A stretch of 64,000 nucleotides of DNA from Branchiostoma floridae (GCF_000003815.2 NW_023365726.1:1-64000); one strand, 5' to 3'. Counted from the stretch's first letter, positions 25,622 through 39,100 are shown. Notes: generated by a model from the sequence alone, not told the origin. Translations and numbers: made by a program.

Positions 25622-25843
25622 GAAAATGTGACGTCACATAAAATGGCGTCACCTTTCGCATGCGCGGTGTCGCGGCATGCCACAGTCGTATCTGGCACAG
25701 ACCCAGACGTTACCGAAATAGATCCAGATAATTCACATTCTTCACTTAGTGAAAATGTGACGTCATATAGATATGGAGTCACCTTTCTCATGCGCGGTGC
25801 CCATCGTTTCTGGCACAGTTCCAGACGTTACCGAAATAGAATA
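25622..25843. repeat. Two-copy direct repeat containing CRE-type TGACGTCA sites
   Basis: Copies start at 25622 and 25751 (period 129). They share GAAAATGTGACGTCA, a GTCACCTTTC-CATGCGCGGTG block and CCAGACGTTACCGAAATAGA. Each copy has a full palindromic TGACGTCA (25629-25636 and 25758-25765), the binding site type of CREB/ATF proteins. No gene start is evident next to it. Confidence 0.7.
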
Positions 25844-25899
25844 AACACATCCTTAACTTATTTTCAAAATTCTCTTCTGTAGGGCTAATACATCCGACC

Positions 25900-27590
25900 C
25901 AATCACTTATAACTGTACCTGTGACTTAAGACTGGTCTCTTTAGTTAAGATGCCATAATGTTAGTGTTACGTTCTTTCCACGTTAAAATGCACCTAAACT
26001 AAATGCAGTACCAAAACATTTAGCATTGTTGTATAAAGGCCTGATCAGTGGAGGTGGTAAAAGTTACAAGTACTGTTTCTTACATTATCTTTGTACCTTT
26101 GTGATCACGAATTTTTGACACTGGCATGCACTTCAGTGAGGTGACATCATGTATTACTATTGGCTTAGCGGAACAAAAATATCCAGAGCAAGTATATCCT
26201 AAGACGCCTTTTTAGGCTATAGAAATCACAGTATTACAGTGACACGTTTATGCGTCGTTTGATGGGCGTTTTACTCACTGTCTTTTACAGGACATTGATA
26301 TGAATACGCGGACCACACTGCAGACTAATAACGATAGATGAACATGAAGGATCTTGCTCTTTCATGACTATTTAGTATGTTCTGTCAGACGTAAGGGTTT
26401 CCACATTTAGAAGTCGCTCCTAGTTTAGGGAAACTCGCGATATTCTTGCTAAAGCTACCCGAATGGTAATGGTACTTATCTGCCCAACTTACAAACTAAT
26501 TGAAAAAACACCTTGCATTATAGTAAAGATAAAGAAATAGAATGATACCTATGCAAATAAATAGCCATCACATCGTGCACTTTCATTTCATTTATTGGAA
26601 TCATTTTACAAATGCATTTACTATTGCTACATACAATCTTGCTACTTACATGGCTATGTGTCCAATTACGGACTAAAGGAATTGTTTTGTTATCTATCAA
26701 CAAAGGGAAATAGACGAAAAATCTCCCTACATCAATTCCATATGCCATGGCCACTAGGTTCGATATATGTATATAAAGTTGCAAATATCTTTGAAGACAG
26801 TTCATATTATCCAAGTGTATTCGTCGAAATAATTCTAATAAAACGATAACTGTGTTTTCCTTCTATGTGTAGGACAGTAACGGCGAAAATAAACAAAGGT
26901 TGATTTTTCGTCTATTTATCTTTGTTCAAATTTAACAAAATATCGCCAATATCAACAACTGAATAACACCAACAGTAATACTACTATGTGTTTACCTTTC
27001 GCTCATATATTGGGAGGTGACAATGCAAATACATTTATTACGCATGGAAGAACTTAACACATCAGATGAGAATTCGCATTTTCAACAAAAAATCAGTACA
27101 TTTATATGTATGGATAAACGAAAATGTGTTCTTTGTGCACATAATGCAGCACTAGCAGGGATATCTCACCTTCTTAAGATTCTAAAGGACTGTACTACAA
27201 TGTTCCCAAAGGAATTCGAATAAGAATTTGAACAAGGACAAAGACAAAGACCACATTGTGACGATGAGTGCGATGTCAAATGCTTTGTCAACAGATTGGT
27301 TACGCAATGTTGGGTCTGGTCGGAAGTTGTCTATCAACCGTCTGTCTGATTTGTTCCAGGCATCCGCATTCTTGCCTGAGCATGAGGAATATTGGACTGT
27401 TGTTAGCATATTTTAATTTTGATAAGGTCCAAAAATTCTATAAGAAATTCCTATACACCATTCTGCAAACATAGATTCATATGTGGCATTGTGTACAATA
27501 TGGCATTCATAGATACGTTACTAAAGTAGTATATTTTGCTTTAGGTGTTATATGGTACATAACACTACCTAGTAGAGTATACTTACGTGA
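25900..27590. other. Intergenic region 3' of TRAF gene B
   Basis: No supported gene. AT-rich with short open frames only. Confidence 0.4.
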
Positions 27591-27595
27591 TGCCT

Positions 27596-29153
27596 TCAGT
27601 TGAGGTTGGAGACATCCACTGTCACCTTCATGAACATGGTGTCATCCTTGACTAAGGCACGGTGGGTGTTCTTGAGCTCACTGAGCGGCACGAACAGTGG
27701 ACAGCCACTGGCAATGTTTGCAGTATTGGTAGGGCGCTGAAATTGTACAATACATTGTTGTACAGAATATACAACCTTATATTCTAGACACAATTTAAGA
27801 TTCTGTAGCTAGTAGAGAACCGATTGGTCGGGGTACAATTATTACTGTACATATTTGACATTAGAAAGTGAAGACAACATGGCTTGAGTGATTTTGTGAG
27901 GAAGGGTGGAAAGTGAAAAAAAGATAAGATGAATTCCAATTGCAATATTCGTTTTTGATAACGAGAACATGAATATGATATACGTGTACCTTAAAGGCAG
28001 CACTTGCGACGTCTGGGCGGTAGGATTCCATCACGCCAGAACCTCCATTCTGGTCCACACATTCGAAAGTGATCTAGGAAGATTGGTGCCTATCAATAGA
28101 TGGTTTATCTATCTATAGCCCATCATAAGTACCATTTATACCGATGTTTTACTTCCTCATTACAAACTATCATTAGAAAGTTGTTTCAGGAGAAAATGTT
28201 ATCACAAAAGACCTGGAGGAAGCAATTCAAATGCAACAAAATCAAATCAAAGTGTAAAATTATATCACATTACAGCATAAAATCGAACATGCCTGTATGT
28301 CATTAAGCGCTTCATTTTCTATATGAAATTTAGATTTCACAAAGTACATGTATTAACATGCTTAATTGGCAAATGAACACAAAGGCTAGAGACAAGTGAA
28401 GCTAGAGACTACCTTCTGGCGGAAAGGCCACGTCAGAAGTTGGTCGTAGTCTCCCTTCACGATGACTAAGAACACGGAGATGTGCGTTCCCTTTCCCTCG
28501 CCGTCTCCGTCCAAGTAGATACGAGCAAACATCTTGTATCCGTAACGACTTGTGTAGAAATTAGGAGAATCGATTTTTATATCCTTCCCCGAGATGGCGT
28601 TTTGTCGCCTGTGCTTGAAATCGTCGATCTTCCATGTAAGCTTGCCATCGTAGCTGCCAAATTCTAAGGTAGAGAGACGACTGTCCCTTTCCTCAAGTGC
28701 GGTTTCATGGCGAGCCAGGATTCTCTCGTTAGAGCGGAGCCTATTTTGGAGTTCCTTGATCTTCTCCTTGTCGCGACGACGACGGTTCTCACATGTCGCG
28801 AGCTGCTGAACTATACTGGGTAGCTTACGGAAGAGCTGCTCGCACATCGTGTCGAGGATTTCGCGCGTACGGTTGTCTAAGGCAGCGTGCGTGTTACATA
28901 AGTCGTTGTAGATGCGTTGTAGCTGGTGCAGTTCGTTTCGCACGAATCCCAGCCTTGCTTCACGTTCCCTGCAGTCAGACTGGTGGGCCAAAGAGTGTAG
29001 CAATGTGTCGATCAGATAAGAGAGGTGGTTGACGCGGTGCCGAAGTCGCTGTGCACCGAGTACATTGTTGTCGTCCTGTCCGTTAGGACTACCCCGGCTC
29101 TCTTCTGGAGTGTCCCCGCTCCTGCCTTCATCATCGCTGCCTCCTCTCTCCAT
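27596..29153 (-). CDS. TRAF-family protein B, coiled coil plus MATH, no RING seen
   Basis: Three exons on the minus strand: 28413-29153, 27990-28073 and 27596-27736. The phases match (966 nt, 321 aa). Residues ~1-30 are acidic and Ser/Gly-rich, ~35-165 are coiled coil, and the MATH/TRAF-C domain runs from ~167 (SYDGKLTWKI) to the end, with RQK at the first exon junction and NIASGCPLFVPL in the last exon. Unlike genes A and C, the C-terminal part of the domain is split by an extra intron after AAFK. I see no RING or zinc-finger exon between here and the gap at 30531, so the protein may resemble RING-less TRAFs such as TRAF1. An acceptor-like TTGGCAG sits 16 bases before the chosen ATG, so an upstream coding exon cannot be excluded. 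Such a protein could bind receptors or other TRAFs without ligase activity. Confidence 0.85.
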
Positions 29154-29575
29154 CTCGAACGGTTGATACCTGCCAATGTATATAGCGAAGCCTCATATCA
29201 AAAACACTGGAATTTGCTTTTGCTCGCCTCTTTATTTGTTTACCACCGGTGTCAACACTGCATAACTTTTGTTCCAACCTGTCCCAAAGTTCAGCAAGAG
29301 CCTAGTGAGTTTTAAGACAAAGAGGGGAGAATACAGGATGAATGTAATTTTAAGAAAATCGCTGTTGTCGGCGAGTCATTTACATTGTAAAGAATTCGTC
29401 GATTCTTTTTAAAGCTCTGCCTTGGTATTTGCTGAACTTGAGACAAATTGGATAAAAAATCACGAATCCCGTCATTTAAGCTAATCACGTGACCAGGGGA
29501 AATTTGCATATATCCCATGATGCACCGCGGTCTCAACTATATATACGCTCGAGCCGTGACGTCATCATTTGAAAA
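29154..29575. promoter_or_regulatory. Divergent intergenic region with TATA-like and CRE-type sites
   Basis: Only 422 bases separate the TRAF B start (minus) from the start codon of the next gene (plus). Just before the plus-strand ATG are CTATATATACGC (about 29537) and GTGACGTCATC (about 29560), and the ATG itself lies in AAAATGGCGG, a YY1-like context. This is the layout of a possible shared promoter. The TATA-to-ATG distance of about 35 bases would give a very short leader. Confidence 0.5.
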
Positions 29576-31675
29576 ATGGCGGGTTCCGGTGATGGTAGCA
29601 TCCCGGGAGCTCCCGTAAACACAGTGTTTACGGTTGAACCAAAGCTGTTGCAGGACGCTCCAGAAGTTTTACTTTGCTGTGTAAACACTCACCAGTTCCC
29701 AATCCATTTCTCGGGGGTTTCGTGCATCGAAGTAGTTACACGGCGCTGTCACATAGCAGTACCGGGCGACCCGCCGTCAGTGCGCCGGCTGTGCTTGATG
29801 CCTGATCGGAACCTGGATAGCCTGTTCGCCGGGGTGACTTCCCCAGTGAAACTACGGATCAAGTCTAGTTCTACCATTGATGTAAGGTTTACTTTATTTC
29901 GTAGATCTTTTAGGGACCTCCAGTATTTTTTATGGTTCGAAATTTTACAGCAACAGAAAGGCTACGAATTATAGGGGGCATGTAACGTAACGTATCGACT
30001 TTGTAAATGTTTTCCAGTGGCACTATTCCTTTTCAACTCTGATTCAAATCGAGTTCTATTATAGTTTTATGTACTAGTATGTGATAGTTATTTCTTCATT
30101 TTACATCAACACCGGCTATTGTTTTGTTGTCGAGTATTTTCACAGAAAAAAAGGTACAAAGTGATGTATTTTCAGCGTTCAGTCAGTATTACTGGGTATT
30201 TGAATAGGACTGAAAAACGTGTATAATATGAAAGGTGATTTTTCACAGCCACTTTATTTGTAAAAATTATTTGCTGTCAATGGTTTTACATCATTTCAGT
30301 GTTTGGGTATTGGAAGGGGATAGTTTTTTTTTACTGAAGACTCGTTAGCAATATTCAATTATTTTTTTAAAATACAAATACTAGAGTTTCACGACCCCAT
30401 ACCTTTGGTCAACAAACCTATCTTTACTAATAGTAGAAATCATGTCTGTCTGAGGATTGAGGCATTTACAAAAACTTGTTTTTTCCTACCACCATTTGTG
30501 GAATGGAACATGTTGTGAAGTATGTACATGNNNNNNNNNNNNNNNNNNNNNNNNNNNNNNNNNNNNNNNNNNNNNNNNNNNNNNNNNNNNNNNNNNNNNN
30601 NNNNNNNNNNNNNNNNNNNNNNNNNNNNNNNNNNNNNNNNNNNNNNNNNNNNNNNNNNNNNNNNNNNNNNNNNNNNNNNNNNNNNNNNNNNNNNNNNNNN
30701 NNNNNNNNNNNNNNNNNNNNNNNNNNNNNNNNNNNNNNNNNNNNNNNNNNNNNNNNNNNNNNNNNNNNNNNNNNNNNNNNNNNNNNNNNNNNNNNNNNNN
30801 NNNNNNNNNNNNNNNNNNNNNNNNNNNNNNNNNNNNNNNNNNNNNNNNNNNNNNNNNNNNNNNNNNNNNNNNNNNNNNNNNNNNNNNNNNNNNNNNNNNN
30901 NNNNNNNNNNNNNNNNNNNNNNNNNNNNNNNNNNNNNNNNNNNNNNNNNNNNNNNNNNNNNNNNNNNNNNNNNNNNNNNNNNNNNNNNNNNNNNNNNNNN
31001 NNNNNNNNNNNNNNNNNNNNNNNNNNNNNNNNNNNNNAGACAGACATTCAGCCTGTAGACCCCAATCTACCATACCCTGACCATTGCAACTGTCAGATGT
31101 CTGAATCTGTACAGTCACCTCCAATACTTTGCGACATGCAAACAGAGTCACAACTAGACCCTCTTGTATGTAGCTTGGAGGACTTGCATTTTTCTTCAGA
31201 TGGGGGGGAGTCGGATGACCAAGATCTAGATGCAGAGTTGGAAGAAGACGAAGACACAGATAACCATGCTGCAAATCGTATGAGTGGGCAGATTTTTTCT
31301 GTTGTTGGCTCTACGTGGCATACTAGTTGTCAGGCTGTGCTAGATAAGTGTGAAAAACTGAGAAGGGAGGGAGAAGATGTCAAAGTCCAGGTAGCCTTTG
31401 AGCCCACCAATATCAAGGATAGGAATGCCATCGTGTTTGAAATGTTCATAGAAAACACTTGGCAGATAGTGGGTTATTGCCCAGGCCCCAAAGTCCCCAA
31501 ACTGACAAGAGCAATGAGAAATGGTTTCATCACTGAGATTGCGATGCACAAGTTGACTCATTCCTTCTGCTTCCCTGCAAAGAAATTCATGTACAAAGTT
31601 CAGGTGAAGATTGTGAAGAGAGGGATTTGGGAAGGCGATGCAAAAGACTACAGGTTCAATTCGGTCATTGTATAA
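29576..31675 (+). CDS. Uncharacterised protein, C-terminal HIRAN-like domain (gapped model)
   Basis: Exon 1 (29576-29881, 102 codons) starts at an ATG in AAAATGGCGG and ends ATTGAT|GTAAGG. The last exon emerges from an assembly gap (30531-31037) and runs 31040-31675 in an open frame to a stop. That part has an acidic region (GGESDDQDLDAELEEDEDTD) followed by about 125 residues with VVGSTWH, FEPTNIKDRNAIVFEM, WQIVGYCPGPKVPKLTRAM and YKVQVKIVKRGIW. The pattern (E)P-N--D-NAI ... -GY-P resembles the HIRAN domain, which in helicase-like proteins binds DNA ends. The link between the two exons across the gap is inferred from strand and spacing only. The N-terminal exon matches nothing I know. It converges on the large gene at 33151-39468. 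Confidence 0.55.
30531..31037. other. Assembly gap (507 N)
   Basis: Run of N. Open frames that cross it are not evidence of coding. Confidence 0.99.
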
Positions 31676-31762
31676 AAAGTATAACGAGGCAACAACCCAT
31701 CAACTCGATTTGATCTGTAGTTTTATTGGGAATTTTGTTACTCGCTTGTGCCTCCACTCTTA

Positions 31763-32880
31763 ACTTTCTGCCCTGACTCACTATATTATTAGTGGAGGGC
31801 GATACCACATTGCGACTGCAAAAAAAAGTGGTCGCTGGTTGGATTAGGCAGTTGGTTGCTGGGAGAAAGGCAAAAACTGATATCTTATAAGGTCAGAACC
31901 CGTATAACACTTAGGACTATGTCTATACATGGTCTCCTCTTTCCTGACTTGCCACAAAATAACATCTTTTAGCATTTATTCTATTACCTAGGTTCAGGAA
32001 CATTCTTACATTTTAATGGTTCAAAATACTGACAGTTTACTTCTTATTGTGTTGACAGTGGTCCTCTTATATTTTATTTAAGTCAGTTTTGATAAACTAT
32101 TGTTCTATCATAAGTAGGCAGTGTTTGTCTAACAATTAGAATCTGGTGTTTGAATGAAGGTAGATATCTTGAACTAAAATGGTTGATTACTTTCTGCCCT
32201 GACTCACTATATTATTAGTGGAGGGCGATACCACATTGCGACTGCAAAAAAAAGTGGTCGCTGGTTGGATTAGGCAGTTGGTTGCTGGGAGAAAGGCAAA
32301 AACTGATATCTTATAAGGTCAGAACCCGTATAACACTTAGGACTATGTCTATACATGTTCTCCTCTTTCCTGACTTGCAACAAAATAACATCTTTTATGA
32401 GTATCATTGAGTAATAAAACTTAAGGTTCTGAAGAAAACAAAATCTGAAGAGCATGCCTCATAAGTTCAATAACTAGTTTGACAGTTACAATAACTAGTT
32501 ACAATAACTAGTATAACACTTGCAACAATGTATATACCTGAGTTCTCTTCTTTCTTGACTTGCAACAAAATAGCATCTTTTAAGTATACATTCAGCAATA
32601 AAACTAAAGGTTCTGAAGAAAACAATATCCGCAGTGCTTGCCTCATATATACAATAACTAGTTTGACAGAAGGATACTTCAAAGCATAACTAGGCAAAAA
32701 CCTGTATAACACTTGCGACAATGTCTATATATACCTGTGGTCTCAAGATCAAAAACTGATTGTCATATAAGGTCAATACCTGTATAACACTTGCAACAAT
32801 GTCTATACCCGAGTTCTCTTCTTTCCTCACTTACAACAAAATAGCATCTTTTACAAGTATACATATACAGAATAAAAAGT
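31763..32880. repeat. Repeat cluster with ~426-bp period
   Basis: About 210 bases from 31763 (ACTTTCTGCCCTGACTCACT...) recur almost unchanged at 32189-32397, a 426-bp offset. Two more diverged partial copies follow at about 32500-32690 and 32755-32880, recognised by TATAACACTTGCAACAATGT and ACAAAATAGCATCTTTTA. The cluster lies between the convergent genes ending at 31675 and 33151. It may be a local tandem duplication of a mobile-element end. Confidence 0.75.
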
Positions 32881-33150
32881 AAACATACATAAAATAAAAG
32901 ACTTAGATATATACAACAGTGGTGACAGGTGGAAACAAGTGGCTACAGGCACTTTCTTCTGTAAAAAAACAAACAATGCTTGGTACCATGACTAAAAAGT
33001 ACATTTATATCAAAATCTCACTCATCAAAAAATCGGGCAAGTGGGGTAGGACATGAGCTTGCCCAATCAGCACTTTCACTTGGCTAGGACAATAAAACTT
33101 TTGGACTTGTCCAACCCTGGATGTGGATATAACAGTTTAAAAGTAATCTT

Positions 33151-36100
33151 CTAAACAGGTGGCAAGCTATTTGGGACCTCAGGCAGTGGCACTTCTGGTC
33201 TGTGCAGTATCTGCCTGATGGTCCCCCTGTTCCTGACCGGCAGGACACCCCTTGCAGTTGTGAAAATCGAAGCGTCTTCCCTTCTACAAGTGCGCAGTCG
33301 GTGGAGGCGCAGACGACCATCCTCAGGGTCATCATTGAAGGATGGGTAAGTGTCTTCTGCTTCCCTGAACCTCTCACTGATTGTCCAGTAGTAGAAAGGC
33401 AGGTCCGGGTCAATTCTCTTTGAGAATTCCCTGTGAAAGACAAATAAATAATTACAAACCTGTTCAAGTGAAATAATACATGCCATGGACACAAGAATTG
33501 TGCCCATACTGCCCATAATGACCTGTCCACAAGTGATTTGTAATGTACGTCGCAAGTACAATGTGAGTACATGAAATCTTTCAATAATTTTACAAAAAGA
33601 CCATACTGTAAATGTTTGAAAAGATACTTAAATACCTGACTTCTGTAGGCCATCGAGCATGCAACTCCTTGAGGGTAAAGGTGTTTCCCATGTGTCGGTG
33701 AAGTCCAGCAAAGAAACACTCTACATCGTCTGTCGTGCTCGCTCTTGGATGCTCTTCATAGCCAATTGTCGCACTCTCACTTCTCCGCAGCTCCATTGAC
33801 TCGATATTTGTTGTGACCGCGATGAGGGTTTCTCGGCTCCACCCAAGTACTCCTCGACCGAACCTAAAAAAAGCGACCAGAACAAAGATATTCATTTCAC
33901 TGGGTCTTTAATCCATCTAGGCATTCTCGAGTTATACTATTTCAAGTAAAGCCCCTATCTCACTGGATTTGCAAGTTAAAGAGAGCGGTTACTGCATTTT
34001 TTATATCTAATCATATTCATTGTGTAGGGTTTTCTTGCCTGTTGATGTCAAGAGTTGAGAAGTCTGGGGGGTAACGGCGCCATGGGGGGGAACGGTGATA
34101 TGGCATCAGCTCATCAAGGATCATGTCCATCATGGCTGTGTTCTTCTCCTTCCTCTCTTCCTCTGAAAGCCCTCGGCCATCAGCTGCTTCATGCCATCCA
34201 GCAACGACTTCGATATAGCATGCTTCCCGGTGATACCCTCTGTGTCGGAGAAACCTGACCATGTTGTAGGACAGCAAGATCTCTGCATCGGTGACAGACT
34301 GCTTTCGGAAACCAAACAGGGCTGCCTCTGTTAGCCCTGGCTTGGGCTCACCATCTTGCGGATGGAGCGCTTCTTCGAGAGCATGGTGGTCAAACCACCG
34401 GGGAGGCTCTTTTCTGAGGTGACCAGCAATTCTCTTGAGGAGATGGCAATGATCTTCTCTTCTGTGAAGGTAGTTGAGGCCGTCTTTCTCTGGGACATAC
34501 ATGTGGTGTGTGAAATCAACCCCCTCAGTTCGAAAGTCCTCTATTCTGAGACGGTATCTGTATGTGGCCATTATTGATCGCAGCATGTCAGCCATGCACT
34601 CATGCGAGTTGGGCACGGAAAGGTTGAGGGGCCACAATCTGGGGGCACGAGTTGTCCACGCAGTCTTACTACAGCATCCTCCTCTCTCNNNNNNNNNNNN
34701 NNNNNNNNNNNNNNNNNNNNNNNNNNNNNNNNNNNNNNNNNNNNNNNNNNNNNNNNNNNNNNNNNNNNNNNNNNNNNNNNNNNNNNNNCTGTCAATGGCA
34801 TGCCATTGTCATCCTCTGCACAGTGAAACCACATCATCAAATTAGTACAAACTGATGGGGAGTTCAGAGTCTATTGTGACATAAGCTGAACACATTTGGT
34901 TCGACAAGGGCAGAATTTGTGAGAAGATACAAGATGGCTTCACCATATTCCCCCTGCAGAATATCCCTGAAATCAGGTGAATTTGTTGCATTGTAAGTGT
35001 ACTTGGGCCAAAGATATATCACACGGATAAAACATACTAATGTCAGTGGTACTGCACAGTCTGATATAATAGAGAGGCCAAACATTAAAGTCAAGTCAGC
35101 AGAGAAAGAAACTAACCTCCAACTTTCCGGAGTGACTTCAGCACAGTGTCAGAAGCCATCCTCCTGACACTGTCTTTCACCCCACGAATGATTTCATAGA
35201 GATGAATAGGGCGCTTGTTCCCAAGCGTCCTTAGGGAGTTGAACTCTCCATCCGTAACATCACCTGACAACAAATCACAAAGCACCACATCACTGATAGA
35301 TTTGCAAAATGAAAAAGCTCTAAATGGAAAATTAGCTTTGAGTACCTAAAAAAGCCCCCAGCGCACAGGCTCTAGGGCCAACCCACTAGCATTGCACCAG
35401 AATATACCAATGGTCAACACCTCAGCAAAGACTACAGTCTACAAATGGACTTTATCATGAATTTTCGTTGAAATGTCTCAATAAAAAAGACAAATTTTCC
35501 TATAATGGATTTTGTTCAGCTTTGCATCATTCAACAGAAGCACTGTCATATTACAAAAAACAGACAAGAGTAACACTCTACTTTTACTTTTGTGCTTTAA
35601 CTTCAACTTTTGTCTTTACTATGTTTATAGTGGAGTTAAGCTTCACATGTAAAGGATAGACTCTTACCAACAGGTATCAGTCCCAGCTTCTTGGCCTCCT
35701 CATGGCACTTGTCCAGGAACTGCTGGAGGAACTGATCCCGGATACTGTGATATGGAATGAGCAGGATTGGCACAGCATAGGGCTTCTGATTTCGTCTTTC
35801 GTCAGACACCAAAACGACCAATGCATGATCAGCAGCCACTCTCTTCTTCTTGAAGAGATTGTGCAAGTAGGTTTTGTTGTCTTCTCTCAGTTCCACCAGA
35901 CATTGGGCCACACGGCCAGGTTGAGGGGAAGCAGTTCCAAGAGCTGCCAGCAGCCTTTCATACCTACATAATATAGAAAGCATGTGCATGAAGGTAAAGG
36001 TAAAGCAGTCATCCTCAACTGATGTGAAGCATAAATTGTGCTTTTTCAAGTAGCTCAGGTACATGTAGTTGTGCAATGCGGCTTTGCTAACTACTTGATT

Positions 36101-39100
36101 TATATAACTATGCAGACAGAAAATTGAAGTCAATATTTCTAAAAGTCACCTTTCATAGAAGGCTTTGGCCTGCTCCAGAAGGGTATTGTACTCTACCCTG
36201 TCCCATGCCAGGTTTTTCAGCACATCTGTAGATGAGTTAGCCTGCTCGAATTTCTCCTTATACCTCTTGTTTGCTGCCTCAAGGCCACCTTTCAGCAGAT
36301 CAATGTCTTCTCCAAGATCCTGAAGGAGACTGAGGAGACAGGCCTCTAGATTGCGTGGCACGCAGGACTTCCCAGCTTCCCTGACAAGGACCATGCGTCT
36401 GTCGTTGTCAGCCCTTAGCTTCTCCAGGCTTCCATCCCCAAGATCAACGTCTCCAGCCCATTTGCCCTTTGTAGATGTCTGCAGGGCAACCTTCAAATCA
36501 CAAGCATCAGCCTTAAACCAGACACGTGCTCCTGGCTTCGTCTTGGCAAAGGATTCCAGTGCAGCGATCTGTATATAACAGAACAAACTTTACTGTATAC
36601 TAATCTGATATGCATGATATAGTAAAAGTTTTCCCAACATCCATGTCTATTCTTTAGTAGTGTGTCTACCAAATGAAGCTCAATAATTTCCATTCATAGA
36701 CATCACAAGGAGCAGAACTGCTGATAGTATAATTGCCAAGAAGAGAATGCCTCTGGAACAATTTTTCTCTTTTTTTTGAAGGTTTGTAAACTCACATGGA
36801 TACTGGAGTTGCCATCAAACTTCTCAGTCTGTGCCAGTCTGTACATGGTGTCCAGGGAGGGGGCGGCGACATTAATATGTGCCTGTCAGAGAAGGAAGAG
36901 AATCATATGTCAAATAAGACATGACAAGTAAAAAAAAAATAGACAAAAATTACACAGTAACAGAACAAGATGTACTTTCTTCAAATGCACAGTATTTAAG
37001 TGCCCCTAATTCTTTCACAATTCATGTTATCATACTACTCAAGGTAAATATCACTCTGAGCCAGCCTCCTTAGTACTGTACTAACTTATAGGGAATCTAC
37101 TGGAATAACCAAGATAAAAGCTCCTTGGAATAACTAAGTATGTCAAATACATACAAAATGGAATTGAAAAGGTATCGCTATTATGGCAAATATTCAGATA
37201 CTACATTAAGTATATGGACTGGTTATCATCACAATTGAAAATTTGTGAAACATAAAAGCCATCTTTATACATGTAGTAACCTTCAATGGGTCCAAGTCAG
37301 TGCTTTCCAGGCCACTCCACCCTGGCCCCCGAAACAGCCTCAAGAACCTGGTTGGAAACTCAGCACACATGCTCTCCAACCAGCTGGCATAATCTGGAGA
37401 AATGCTGACCTACAGAACATACATGAGTACCATTGTATAAATTAATACCATAACAAGTTGGACATAACACTGTCTCTTGCTATGAAGTCTGCAATCTTCA
37501 TCATATCTGATATCACCATAGATAATTTGTTCACACCCTCCTACCACAATGAACAAAGTTCCTGATCACACTTCTAATTGCCCAACACTACATGGCTTGG
37601 GGCCTGGCTAATTGCACAGGAAGATGGTAGCAAAAATGAATTGGGGTTTTTGGAAAACCCTGTCCAGTCCAGACAGGGAAATGGGGCGGAAAACCCTGTC
37701 CAGTCTGAAAAGAGGGTCTGCATAGGGGTTCCTGGCAATGCTTAAAAGTATTACTTCAGACAGCACTTACACAGCATAATGAGTGACCCAAAGGTGCAAT
37801 ATGCATGCACACAAAGTCAGTTCTGTCAAATGCAAAGTACCCAATTAACACTTATCTGGTAGGACATGAGGGGAGAGAATTGTCAATCAAACAATGGATA
37901 GTGAGTGTCCGTCAATTTCGGGTTGTTAAATAATGGCAATACATTACAAAGACAGGCTTTGAAAGGTTTTCTTTAAATGATAAGTGCGCAGCACTCATTT
38001 TGAGAGCTGGTCTGTTTAAATCCTGGTTTAATAGAATGACTGCGAAAGGTTTCAATATCAACACGACTTTAGTACACAATGTTATAACATTACAATATAT
38101 TTTACAATGCACTACAATAAAGCCGAGATGGCATTTTTCAAACGATAGTACAAGTTGTGAGCTATATAGAACTATGTATCCTTTTAAAAATAATGTGTTT
38201 TATTTGCAAAATTATGCCGTAAGGCTAATAGCATGTTCAGTCTCAAAGACTTAAAGAGTAGACGTTTTTTATATGATGAGAAGTAACAATGATGGATGAT
38301 TTTTGTTAAGTAATAATTTTTTTATGACATTGTGCCACACTTCAAGTTGATGTTATTTCTGTGCTTAGCCGTATCAAAGATAAAAAAAATGTTGTTGTAT
38401 ACTAGTACTTAGTAGCTTACACCGTATACCCCCATGCAGACCCTCTTTTCAGACAGCTTACAATGTATACCCCCATGCAGACCCTCTTTTCAGACTGGAC
38501 AGGGTTTTCCGCACTCCGGACTGGACAAGTTTTTCCGAAAACCCAAATGAATTGAGGTAATTAGTTACAAAATTAGACAAAACTAGCCAAAACAACAAAC
38601 AAAAAACTAAGAAGGCATTCTTTACTGGAAATGCCATCATTTTGAATTAGTACATCAGATAAGTATCATTATATACTGATGCTAACCTGATGTACATTGG
38701 TGGCACTGAAGAACTCCATCTGGTATTGTAGTAATCCAAATGGCATCCTGTCAATTTGGAGCAGAGGGGTGGAGGTGCCAGGCCTGTTGGTGCTCAAGAT
38801 GTGGGCAAACTTGTACAGGATGTTGGGCTTGTTGTGTTCTTGTAGGGTGGACATGGCATTGATGGACTTTGAAAAGAAGTCGGTTGGGTATGTGGAAATA
38901 TTCTTTGCTGTAGCTACAACTGAGAACAGTTTATCACCAAAGGATAGAACTGAAGATGATTGAACGATTTGAGGAAGCAGCATAAGCATGAAAGAATCAA
39001 ATTCTGATTGGGTCAGGGCCTTGCAAGAAGACAGTACTGTTGTGACATCATCCTGGCAGCTATGTTCAGTTTGTGTTTGCTGGTCCACAGTCAACTTCTT

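Noticed and set aside
29025-29315. Plus-strand open frame of 96 codons overlapping the TRAF B start
   Set aside because: Antisense to the TRAF B coding exon and without family resemblance.
30457-31280. Open frames of 178-262 codons crossing the gap at 30531-31037
   Set aside because: Most of their length is N. Only the part after 31040 in one frame has coding character.
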